DNA of 5,715 nucleotides from Acetobacteraceae bacterium (GCA_019689515.1 JADGHI010000273.1:1-5715); one strand, 5' to 3'. Shown: positions 1 to 5,518, numbered from the stretch's first letter. Notes: generated by a model not told the origin, from the sequence alone. Made by a program: numbers and translations.

Positions 1-71
1 CACCGCCCCCACGACTCCCGGCCGACTGCCCTGCCACGAAGGACTGGCTCTCCTGGTGGAGGCTGCGATGA
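1..71 (+). CDS. possible C-terminal tail of a gene entering from the left edge (partial)
   Basis: The third forward frame is open from the window edge (first full codon at 3) and ends at a TGA at 69-71. The last residues read ATKDWLSWWRLR and the codons mostly end in G or C, as in the real genes on the right. No start is visible because the gene would lie outside the window, and no family can be named from about 22 residues. A 13-bp inverted repeat begins 37 bases after the stop, a plausible place for a transcript end. In this GC-rich DNA, short open frames are common, and the second forward frame is also open here, so this is only a weak call. Confidence 0.25.
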   Translation, partial: PPPRLPADCPATKDWLSWWRLR

Positions 72-96
72 GGCGCGCCCGGGATCGGCCGCTGAC

Positions 97-147
97 GGCG
101 CATGCGACGATGCGCCCGCTTTGCATCGGAACGGAGCGGGCGCATCG
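97..147. repeat. 13-bp perfect inverted repeat with an overlapping alternative hairpin
   Basis: Bases 108-120 (CGATGCGCCCGCT) are the exact reverse complement of 135-147, with a 14-base loop at 121-134. A second hairpin pairs 97-103 (GGCGCAT) with 110-116 (ATGCGCC). The two share bases 110-116, so an RNA could form only one at a time. As a simple reading it could end transcription of a gene whose stop is at 71, but no T-run follows on either strand. The overlap resembles an attenuator arrangement, which is inference only. Confidence 0.5.
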
Positions 148-179
148 CCGCATGTGGACAGACGGAGCATGCACGGGCA

Positions 180-199
180 GCGGCGTGCTTGAACGCCGC
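180..199. repeat. 7-bp inverted repeat
   Basis: Bases 180-186 (GCGGCGT) pair perfectly with 193-199 (ACGCCGC) around a six-base loop. Alone, a 7-bp repeat is expected by chance in DNA this rich in G and C. It is listed because it lies in line with stronger hairpins at 108-147, 209-230, 262-286 and 288-307. Confidence 0.3.
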
Positions 200-202
200 C
201 GA

Positions 203-230
203 CACAAGGCAGGGCGGCGGACCGCCCTGC
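203..230 (-). terminator. 9-bp GC hairpin with CTTGTG tail, terminator-like on minus strand
   Basis: Bases 209-217 and 222-230 form a perfect 9-bp stem (GCAGGGCGG with CCGCCCTGC). Read on the minus strand the loop is TCCG, a UNCG-type tetraloop, and the stem is followed at once by CTTGTG (203-208). It lies 132 bases downstream of the stop of the minus-strand prepilin-like gene. The hairpin after the Bug gene (4479-4495) is followed by the same hexamer, which supports a terminator role. There is no true T-run, so an intrinsic terminator is possible but unproven. Confidence 0.35.
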
Positions 231-261
231 GCTACGTTCATTCAGGTGGCGCGGCAATCGG

Positions 262-286
262 TACCTGGATGCGGCGCGTCCAGGTA
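262..286. repeat. 8-bp inverted repeat
   Basis: TACCTGGA at 262-269 pairs exactly with TCCAGGTA at 279-286 across a nine-base loop. It ends one base before the perfect palindrome at 288-307, so on a transcript of either strand the two would form back-to-back stem-loops. The role is unknown. It could be part of a structured leader on the plus strand or of a 3' trailer on the minus strand. Confidence 0.4.
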
Positions 287-287
287 A

Positions 288-307
288 CGGGAGCAAATTT
301 GCTCCCG
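288..307. repeat. perfect 20-bp palindrome with AT core
   Basis: CGGGAGCAAA at 288-297 is followed without a spacer by its exact reverse complement, TTTGCTCCCG, at 298-307. The AT-rich centre flanked by GC arms looks like an operator for a dimeric DNA-binding protein. As RNA it would form an 8-bp stem with an AAUU loop. On the plus strand it ends 11 bases before an AGGAGGG ribosome-binding-like site at 319-325. On the minus strand it begins 54 bases after the stop of the prepilin-like gene. Which strand it serves cannot be decided from sequence. Confidence 0.5.
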
Positions 308-318
308 CGATTCAGATC

Positions 319-335
319 AGGAGGGCCTTTCCATG
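319..335 (+). promoter_or_regulatory. strong ribosome-binding-like site before an ATG, antisense to the prepilin-like gene
   Basis: AGGAGGG at 319-325 lies seven bases before ATG at 333, an ideal Shine-Dalgarno layout. The frame it opens begins MSAAPTGTLVQYRVGAEELL and stays open to 761. After about 25 residues it becomes a Ser/Pro/Arg-rich sequence that runs opposite the prepilin-like gene, as expected of a shadow frame. The site may serve a short or diverged plus-strand product, or may be chance. I do not call the 142-codon frame a gene. Confidence 0.2.
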
Positions 336-361
336 TCCGCAGCCCCTACGGGCACGCTCGT

Positions 362-565
362 TCAGTACCGCGTCGGCGCAGAGGAACTGCTGACGGCGGC
401 GACGACCGAACGCCCAACCAGCTCGAAGCGATCGCCGAAGGCATCCAGCAGCGCCACACCAAGCACGATCAACCCGGCCACAGCGATGGCGTGCTCGCAC
501 CGGAGCGGGCCGCGCTGCTGGCGTCTCCTGCTCTTCCCGCCCGTTTCCATCCGCGTTTCCTTCAT
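362..565 (-). CDS. small Flp/type IVb prepilin-like protein (67 aa)
   Basis: The product starts with a basic leader containing KSRRRQQRG, then a hydrophobic stretch from about residue 26 to 43. Gly19 followed by PLRCE places a glutamate (Glu24) at mature position 5, and Gly44 falls at mature position 25. Flp pilins (type IVb) are typically cut by a prepilin peptidase after Gly and carry Glu5, a hydrophobic helix and a Gly near 25, so spacing and size fit. Tyr6 of Flp pilins is His here, and an Asp lies near the end of the helix, so this is a diverged member or a chance resemblance. ATG 565 is chosen because GGAG lies seven bases upstream. ATG 571 would touch that site. Most codons end in G or C. 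No tad/cpa assembly genes are in the window. It could also be an unrelated small single-pass membrane protein. Confidence 0.45.
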   Translation of the reverse strand: MKETRMETGGKSRRRQQRGPLRCEHAIAVAGLIVLGVALLDAFGDRFELVGRSVVAAVSSSSAPTRY

Positions 566-595
566 CGCCATTCTCCATCCATTGCCGATCAGCGT

Positions 596-640
596 GGTTC
601 GCGAGCCGCGGCCCCGCCGGCCGCGCCAAGAGCGCGAACC
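596..640. repeat. nested inverted repeats between two small minus-strand ORFs
   Basis: GGTTCGCG at 596-603 pairs with CGCGAACC at 633-640, and inside it CGCGGCC at 607-613 pairs with GGCCGCG at 619-625 around a five-base loop. The structure sits after the stop of the 49-codon ORF and 31 bases before the start of the prepilin-like gene, both on the minus strand. It might end the first transcript or fold in the leader of the second. No T-run follows. Each arm taken singly is close to chance expectation for this base composition. Confidence 0.3.
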
Positions 641-706
641 CGGTTGCGGTGCGACCCGCCCCTGTGCGGCATGCGGCCGGCGGTCGCGCCGCATCGCCGC
701 TGGGCA

Positions 707-856
707 TCACCACAGCGCGGCCACCTCCCGCATCGGCGCAGCGAGCCAACCCGCCAGGTGAGACACGGGGTCGAGCGCCGCGCGCATCGCCAAGGCGGCG
801 ACGGCGAGCAGGTCCACGTCGGGCCGGACCTCACCGTCCAAGCGCCGCACCTTCAT
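707..856 (-). CDS. hypothetical small protein (49 aa)
   Basis: ATG at 856 opens a 49-codon frame ending at TGA (707-709). The protein begins MKVRRLDGEVRPDVDLLAVA and continues as an Ala/Leu-rich, mildly amphipathic sequence (LAMRAALDPVSHLAGWLAA) ending in VAALW. About nine in ten codons end in G or C, and the residue mix looks like a real soluble helical protein and not like the Arg/Pro-rich frames around it. An in-frame TGA at 860-862, two codons before the ATG, fixes the longest possible start. There is no clear Shine-Dalgarno site; GAG lies just upstream. It is in the same reading frame as the prepilin-like gene 141 bases downstream, but the sequence between is not coding-like. I recognise no family. 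Confidence 0.35.
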   Translation of the reverse strand: MKVRRLDGEVRPDVDLLAVAALAMRAALDPVSHLAGWLAAPMREVAALW

Positions 857-1999
857 GGCTCAGCCACACCGCGCGGAAGCACGCACGACACAACTCCCGG
901 TTTCCGACCCAGCCCGAAGGGCTACACCCAAGAAGCTGCGGTCGGCGGACACTAAAGAACGGGACGTTCCCCGCCTCCACTGCATGACCCGAAAGTCTCG
1001 AGCGCGATCTCCTAAGCCTTTCCCTCGGATATCGCAACATTCGTGGAAGCCAACGAAATGAAATTCACGCTAACGCAACCAGTGCGTGGCGCCGATTGAA
1101 CGGCACGCGCGCGTGGGTAGCGCGCAACGGCCGAACGGTGATCGATGCATGGGAGATCGAGCAATTCCGCGCGTTACGGCTGTTCGCCGAATGCGCGAGT
1201 CAGCACCCTCCGCGCACGTGCGCTACGGCGCGTCGCACCATCTTGCGTTGAATGGCACTCAAACGGGCGTTACCACATCCGGGTTCCGTCCACAGCGATC
1301 TCACTGACAGCTGCGGATCGTGATTTCCATACGGCCAATTTTTATTGGGAATCCGGAGATTTTACTATTTGCGGTTGTCCATGCCACTGGCCCGGCGAGG
1401 CCAGCCTTATCCGAGCGTCTCTGGTCCGAATCGCAGAAGAACCGTGGAGAACGGACGGAAGCGGCAGCGCCGCTCGGCCCAATCCGGACGCGGAATGGTC
1501 GTAATTCAACCGTCAGCGCAACGCACGCGCGCGATCCGCTGCATCCTGCGCGTGCATCAGATCAGCTGAGGCAATTCAACTCACAAATTCGAGAGCGAAT
1601 CAACCACGCGCAGCACGACCTGGCCACCTGCAAGCGGGGAGATGCAAGGCAGAGCCTGCAAAACCTCGGGACGGCGAGGCTGACCGCCAACCGCGCCGCA
1701 CGCACCCCGAAGCGCATTGGCATATCGCCGCGCAACACCACCGCCGGCGCCGAAGGGCGCGCGCCAGCGGCGTGCCGCCTGCAGCATCTGCGCCAGAGCG
1801 CCGCGAACCACCAGCCGCGCGCAGCCGGTGCGTTCGCCGATCCTCAGCAGCGCCCGCGCGCTCGCCCTGCGGCGGCATCGGGTCCGCGGCACTGCCACCG
1901 CCGTGCGCCCGATGCCTCCGCGCCACGCGCCTCATCGGCACGCCGCGCGGCGATGCGCTCATGCCGCGCCGCGCCACGGCCGCCAGGTTCAGGAGCGGC
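857..1999. other. gene-free or decayed stretch beyond the 3' end of the CoxL-like gene
   Basis: I find no complete gene here. Three short stretches look coding-like but lack a start or a consistent frame. Plus strand 1016-1099 ends in VEANEMKFTLTQPVRGAD and is bounded upstream by TAA. Plus strand 988-1251 includes ARNGRTVIDAWEIEQFRAL but has no ATG. On the minus strand, 1581 to about 1900 ends in GGQVVLRVVDSLSNL, and its better codon use appears to change frame near 1740. None matches a family I can name. An AT-rich patch lies at 1321-1375. Perfect 12-bp palindromes at 1104-1115 and 1212-1223 are within chance for this composition. The stretch may be degraded gene remains next to the CoxL-like gene. 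Confidence 0.4.
1335..1387 (-). promoter_or_regulatory. AT-rich patch with possible minus-strand promoter
   Basis: This is the most AT-rich segment of the window. On the minus strand GTGGCA (1382-1387) and TAAAAT (1359-1364) are 17 bases apart, a loose match to -35 and -10 boxes. The small inverted repeat CCAAT-TTTT-ATTGG lies just downstream at 1335-1348. A start here would run toward the small minus-strand ORFs, but the nearest begins some 500 bases away at 856. It could also be plain AT-rich intergenic DNA. Confidence 0.15.
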
Positions 2000-4366
2000 T
2001 CAGCCGCCTCGCGCGTCCTGGATCGCGCGCCAGATCCGCTCGGGCGTCGCCGGCATGTCGATGTGGCGGATGCCGTATTCGGAGAGCGCATCCACCAGCG
2101 CGTTCATCACCGCCGGGAGCGAGCCGGCGCAACCCGCTTCCCCACACCCCTTCGCACCAAGCGGGTTGGTCTTGGCCGGCACCGGATGGCTGCCGAAGGC
2201 AATCGGCGGCACGTCGTCGGCCCGCGGCAGCGCATAGTCCATGAAGGACCCGGTGAGCGGCTGGCCCTCCTCGCTGTACACGGTCCGCTCGTAGAGCGCC
2301 TGGCCAATGCCCTGCGCGATGCCGCCATGCGCCTGGCCCTCGACCAGCAGCGGGTTCACGATGGTGCCGAAGTCGTTCACCGTGACGTAGCGGACCACCT
2401 GCGCGACGCCGGTCTCGGGGTCCACCTCCACCTCCGCGACGTGGCAGCCATTCGGGAAGGCCATCGGCGCCTGGTCGAAGACGTGGCGCACGTCGAGGCT
2501 GTCCGGCACGCCTTCCGGCAGCGTCCCCTTCCCCTTCGCCTCGCGCAGCGCCGCGGCGAGCTCCATGATGCCGATGCCGCGGTCCGTGCCGGCGATGGTG
2601 AAGCGCCCCGCCTCGAACTCGATGTCGGCAGGCGCGGCCTCCAGCACATGCGCGGCGGCGAGCTTGCCCTTCTCGATCACCTTGGCGGAAGCCTCGATGA
2701 TCGCGGCCCCCGAGGCCATGAGGGACTTCGACCCGCCGGTACCGCCGCCCGCGACCAGCTCGTCGGAATCGCCCTGCACCAGGCGGATCTTCTCGAAGGG
2801 CACGCCGAGATGCTGGTGCAGCACCTGGGCGAAGGGCGTCCAGTGGCCCTGGCCGTAGTCGAGCGTGCCGGTGATGATGGTCACCGTCCCGTCCGGCTCG
2901 AAGCGGATGCCGCCCTGCTCCTTCATCGGCGGCGCGGTGCATTCGAGGAAATTGCCAATGCCCCGCCCGCGCAGCTTACCGCGCGCGCGGCTCTCCGCCT
3001 TGCGCGCGGCGAAGCCGTCCCAGTCCGCGGCGCGCAGCGCCTCCTCGAGCACGGCGGAGAACTCGCCGCTGTCGTAGGTGCTGCCGGAGGCGGCGGCGTA
3101 GGGGAACTGGTCGGGGCGGATGTGGTTGCGCCGGCGCAGCTCGATCGGGTCGCGCCCGGTCTCCTTCGCCGCGGTCTCGATCAGCCGCTCCATGAAGTAG
3201 TTGCCCTCGGGCCGCCCGGCGCCGCGATAGGCCGAGACGGGCGTGGTGTTCGTCAGCACGCACTTGGTCGCCACCTCCATCAGCGGGGTGGCGTAGTTGC
3301 TCTGCAGGTTCTTGACGAAGTTCCCGGTGCCCATCAGCGGCGCGACGGGCGAGAGATAGGCGCCCATGTTGGCGAAGGCCGTCAGCCGCACGGCAAGGAA
3401 GTTCCCGTCCTCGTCCAGCGCCAGCTCGGCCGTCACCTCATGGTCGCGGCCGTGCTGGTCGGAGAGGAAGGAGCCGGTCCGCTCGTCGGTCCACTTCACC
3501 GGGCGGCCGAGCAGCTTCGCCGCGTGCAGGACGCAGACATACTCCGGATAGACATTCGCCTTCATGCCGAAGGAGCCGCCGACATTGCCGGTCAGCACGC
3601 GCACCTTCTCGGCCGGCACCTTCAGCACTTCGTTCGCGAGCTGGGCGCGCATGCCGAACACGCCCTGGCTGCCGACGCGCAGGATCCAGCGCCCCTCTTT
3701 CGCATCGTATTCGCCGATTGCGGCGCGCGGCTCCATCGGCGCAACGACGACGCGGTTGTTGCGGATCGAGAGACGCGTGACATGTGCGGCGCGCGCGAAG
3801 GCCTCCGCCACCTTGGCGGAATCGCCGTAGTGGAAGTCGAGGACGATGTTGCCCGGAATGTCGTCGTAGAGCTGAGGCGCGCCGGGCGCCGCCGCGGCAG
3901 AGGCCTCGGTCACCGCCGGCAGCGGGTCGATGTCGGGGATCACGGCCTCCGCCGCGTCCTTTGCAGCGGCCTTGGTCTCGGCGACGACGAAGGCGATCGG
4001 GTCGCCGACGAAGCGCACCTTGTCGGTCGCGAGGGCCGGCCGCTGCGTGCTCCTCAGCGGCGAGCCGTCGCGGTTCTTGAGCGGCATGCCGCAGCGGAGC
4101 GGCCCGTAGCCCGCGGCCGCCAGGTCGGCGCCGGTGAACACGGCGAGCACGCCCGGCATGGCGCGCGCCGCCTCCGTGTCGATGCCACGGATCACGCCAT
4201 GCGCGTAGGGGCTGCGCACGACATAGCCATAGACCTGGCCCGGCACCGAGAGGTCATCCGTGTAGCGCCCGCCGCCACGCAGAAGGACCGGGTCCTCGTT
4301 GCGCGGGACGGGCTGGCCGATGCCGAACTTCAGGCGCGTCGGATCGGGCATGATCGTATCGGGCAT
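2000..4366 (-). CDS. xanthine dehydrogenase/CoxL-family molybdopterin-binding subunit (form II type)
   Basis: This is a 788-residue, full-length large subunit of a molybdenum hydroxylase, which oxidises a substrate by hydroxylation with water at a Mo-cytosine dinucleotide-type cofactor in the cytoplasm; the substrate is unknown. The N-terminal hammerhead domain spans about residues 20-130 (PVPRNEDPVLLRGGGRYTDD), followed by the two Mo-binding domains. Visible motifs are Gln234 in GSQGVFG, GNVGGSFGMK (260-269), AYRGAGR (379-385), DYGQGHWT (503-510), GGTGGSKS (541-548) and GCGEAG (740-745) with the catalytic Glu743. AYRGAGR is the form II signature; form I CO dehydrogenases have AYRCSFR with a copper-binding Cys, here Gly382. 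There is no signal peptide. ATG 4366 is preferred because GAGG lies ten bases upstream and conserved homology begins soon after; ATG 4351 is possible. It follows the Bug gene on the same strand after 135 bases. No iron-sulphur or FAD subunit gene is in the window. The family is certain; the substrate is not. Confidence 0.95.
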   Translation of the reverse strand: MPDTIMPDPTRLKFGIGQPVPRNEDPVLLRGGGRYTDDLSVPGQVYGYVVRSPYAHGVIRGIDTEAARAMPGVLAVFTGADLAAAGYGPLRCGMPLKNRDGSPLRSTQRPALATDKVRFVGDPIAFVVAETKAAAKDAAEAVIPDIDPLPAVTEASAAAAPGAPQLYDDIPGNIVLDFHYGDSAKVAEAFARAAHVTRLSIRNNRVVVAPMEPRAAIGEYDAKEGRWILRVGSQGVFGMRAQLANEVLKVPAEKVRVLTGNVGGSFGMKANVYPEYVCVLHAAKLLGRPVKWTDERTGSFLSDQHGRDHEVTAELALDEDGNFLAVRLTAFANMGAYLSPVAPLMGTGNFVKNLQSNYATPLMEVATKCVLTNTTPVSAYRGAGRPEGNYFMERLIETAAKETGRDPIELRRRNHIRPDQFPYAAASGSTYDSGEFSAVLEEALRAADWDGFAARKAESRARGKLRGRGIGNFLECTAPPMKEQGGIRFEPDGTVTIITGTLDYGQGHWTPFAQVLHQHLGVPFEKIRLVQGDSDELVAGGGTGGSKSLMASGAAIIEASAKVIEKGKLAAAHVLEAAPADIEFEAGRFTIAGTDRGIGIMELAAALREAKGKGTLPEGVPDSLDVRHVFDQAPMAFPNGCHVAEVEVDPETGVAQVVRYVTVNDFGTIVNPLLVEGQAHGGIAQGIGQALYERTVYSEEGQPLTGSFMDYALPRADDVPPIAFGSHPVPAKTNPLGAKGCGEAGCAGSLPAVMNALVDALSEYGIRHIDMPATPERIWRAIQDARGG

Positions 4367-4472
4367 GCTGTTCGGGCCTCGTCGCGTTCCGTGGGTTGCG
4401 GCGAGGTTTAGGGCAGAGGGCGCCGCCTGGCGACCCTGGCGCCGGACCGGCCCGGGGCCTGCTCGTCGCTGG

Positions 4473-4495
4473 CACAAGGGGCGGAGTGTCCGCCC
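4473..4495 (-). terminator. 7-bp GC hairpin after the Bug gene, terminator-like
   Basis: Bases 4479-4485 (GGGCGGA) and 4489-4495 (TCCGCCC) form a perfect stem with a three-base loop. On the minus strand it starts six bases after the TAG of the Bug gene and is followed at once by CTTGTG (4473-4478), the same hexamer that follows the hairpin at 209-230. There is no full T-run, so it may end or only weaken transcription into the CoxL-like gene. If it is an effective terminator, that gene needs its own promoter in 4367-4472, where I see no clear -35/-10 pair. Confidence 0.4.
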
Positions 4496-4501
4496 GCCCT
4501 C

Positions 4502-5518
4502 CTATTGTTGCCGCGCCCGCACCCCGGCCTCCGCCAGGATAGTGGCCCAACGCGGCGCCTCGCGTGCCATCATCGCAGCCGCCTCCGCGGGCGTGCTGCC
4601 CACGACCCGTTCCGCACCGAGCTCCGCCAGCCTCGCGCGGATCGCGGGTTCGTGCAGCACCGCCGCGATCTCGCGCGACAGCCGTTCCACCACCGGCTGC
4701 GGGGTGCGGGCCGGGGCGAGCACCACCTGGAACACCGCGAAGGTTGCGTCCGGGTAGCCAGCCTCCACGACCGTCGGCACCTCCGGCATCACGGAACTGC
4801 GCTGCGGGGCGGAGACGACGAGGGCGCGCCCCTGCCCGCCGCGCGCAAGAGCGAAGCCGGTCAACCCGGCATCGTACAGCATGTCGAGCCGCCCCGCGGC
4901 GAGGTCCTGCACCGCCGGCCCGCTGCCGCGATAGGCCACCTCCTGCATCTGGAGCCCGGCCGAGCGGATGATCAGCAGGCTGACGAGCTGCAGCACGCCA
5001 CCCCCGCCGGTGCTGCCATAGGTCATCCGCCCCGGCGCGGCACGCGCCGCGGCGACGAACTCGGCGAGCGTCCGCCACGGCGCGTTGGGCCGCACCAGCA
5101 GCACCATCGGGGTCTCGGCGATGATCGAAACCGCGGCGAAGTCGCCCTCCGGGTCGAAGTCGAGCTGCGGGTAGAGCGGGCGCAGCACCACATGCCCGTT
5201 GTTGGTGAAGAGGAAGGTCGTGCCGTCCGGCGCGGCCCGCGCGACGAGCCCGGCGCCGATCGCCCCGCCGGCGCCGCTGCGGTTCTCCACCACCACGCGC
5301 TGCGGCAGGCGCTGCGACAGCGCATCGGCGACGATGCGCGCTATCAGGTCGGTCGGACCGCCGGCGGCATAGGGCAGCACCCAGCGCACCGGGCGATCGG
5401 GCCAGTCCGGCGCCGGCGTCGCCGCCTGCTGCGCGCGGGCCGCCGTCGCCGTGGCGAGCATCGCGCCTGCCAGAGCGGCCCCGGTCAGAACCGCCCGTCG
5501 CACCATTTTTCGAACCAT
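4502..5518 (-). CDS. Bug/TctC-family tripartite tricarboxylate transporter substrate-binding protein
   Basis: This is a 338-residue periplasmic solute-binding protein of the Bug (TctC) family, which binds carboxylates and related small acids for TctA/TctB transporters or for sensing. The signal peptide is clear: basic VRKMVRR, then an Ala/Leu-rich core, then ATAARA with cleavage likely after residue 29. Family landmarks follow: PYAAGGPTD (49-57), ENRSGAGGAIG (78-88), PDGTTFLFTNN (97-107), PWRTLAEF (147-154), YGSTGGGG (167-174), YRGSGPAVQDL (196-206) and EVPTVVEAGYPDA (246-258). ATG 5518 is chosen because GGGGAGGGG at 5525-5533 gives about eight bases of spacing. ATG 5524 would abut it, and ATG 5506 is the other choice. 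The frame stays open upstream to 5602 but that part is not signal-like. No TctA/TctB genes are nearby, as is usual for the many orphan Bug genes. It lies just upstream of the CoxL-like gene, so a shared substrate is possible. The ligand cannot be read from sequence. Confidence 0.93.
   Translation of the reverse strand: MVRKMVRRAVLTGAALAGAMLATATAARAQQAATPAPDWPDRPVRWVLPYAAGGPTDLIARIVADALSQRLPQRVVVENRSGAGGAIGAGLVARAAPDGTTFLFTNNGHVVLRPLYPQLDFDPEGDFAAVSIIAETPMVLLVRPNAPWRTLAEFVAAARAAPGRMTYGSTGGGGVLQLVSLLIIRSAGLQMQEVAYRGSGPAVQDLAAGRLDMLYDAGLTGFALARGGQGRALVVSAPQRSSVMPEVPTVVEAGYPDATFAVFQVVLAPARTPQPVVERLSREIAAVLHEPAIRARLAELGAERVVGSTPAEAAAMMAREAPRWATILAEAGVRARQQ

Noticed and set aside
1..37. Possible minus-strand gene starting with GTG at 37 and leaving the window at the left
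   Set aside because: AGGAG at 50-54 is about 12 bases away, too far, and the dozen visible residues (Gly/Ser-rich) give no support.
671..694. 7-bp inverted repeat ATGCGGC/GCCGCAT with a 10-base loop
   Set aside because: Repeats of this size are at chance level here and it has no clear position relative to a gene end.
56..955. A 299-codon open frame on the plus strand
   Set aside because: It is Arg/Pro/His-rich with no domain, crosses the hairpin cluster and runs opposite both small minus-strand ORFs.
957..969. Short inverted repeat GAACG-GGA-CGTTC
   Set aside because: Five-base arms are too short to mean anything, and no transposase or terminal repeat partner was found to make it an insertion sequence end.
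1212..1223. Perfect 12-bp palindrome GCGCACGTGCGC with a CACGTG core (also CACGCGCGCGTG at 1104-1115)
   Set aside because: At this GC content several perfect 12-bp palindromes are expected by chance in a window this long, and neither sits before a supported gene.
1320..2237. A 305-codon open frame on the plus strand starting with GTG
   Set aside because: It has no ribosome-binding site, changes composition along its length and overlaps the end of the CoxL-like gene in antisense. The early residues are from the AT-rich patch and resemble no family.
1772..4411. An 879-codon open frame on the plus strand
   Set aside because: It runs opposite the CoxL-like gene, which has all its family motifs. 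The plus-strand product is His/Arg/Gly/Ala-rich without recognisable domains, as expected of an antisense shadow in GC-rich coding DNA.
4367..4477. N-terminal extension of the CoxL-like protein to ATG 4477
   Set aside because: The added residues are Arg/Pro/Ala-rich and unlike the family, whose conserved sequence begins shortly after ATG 4366.
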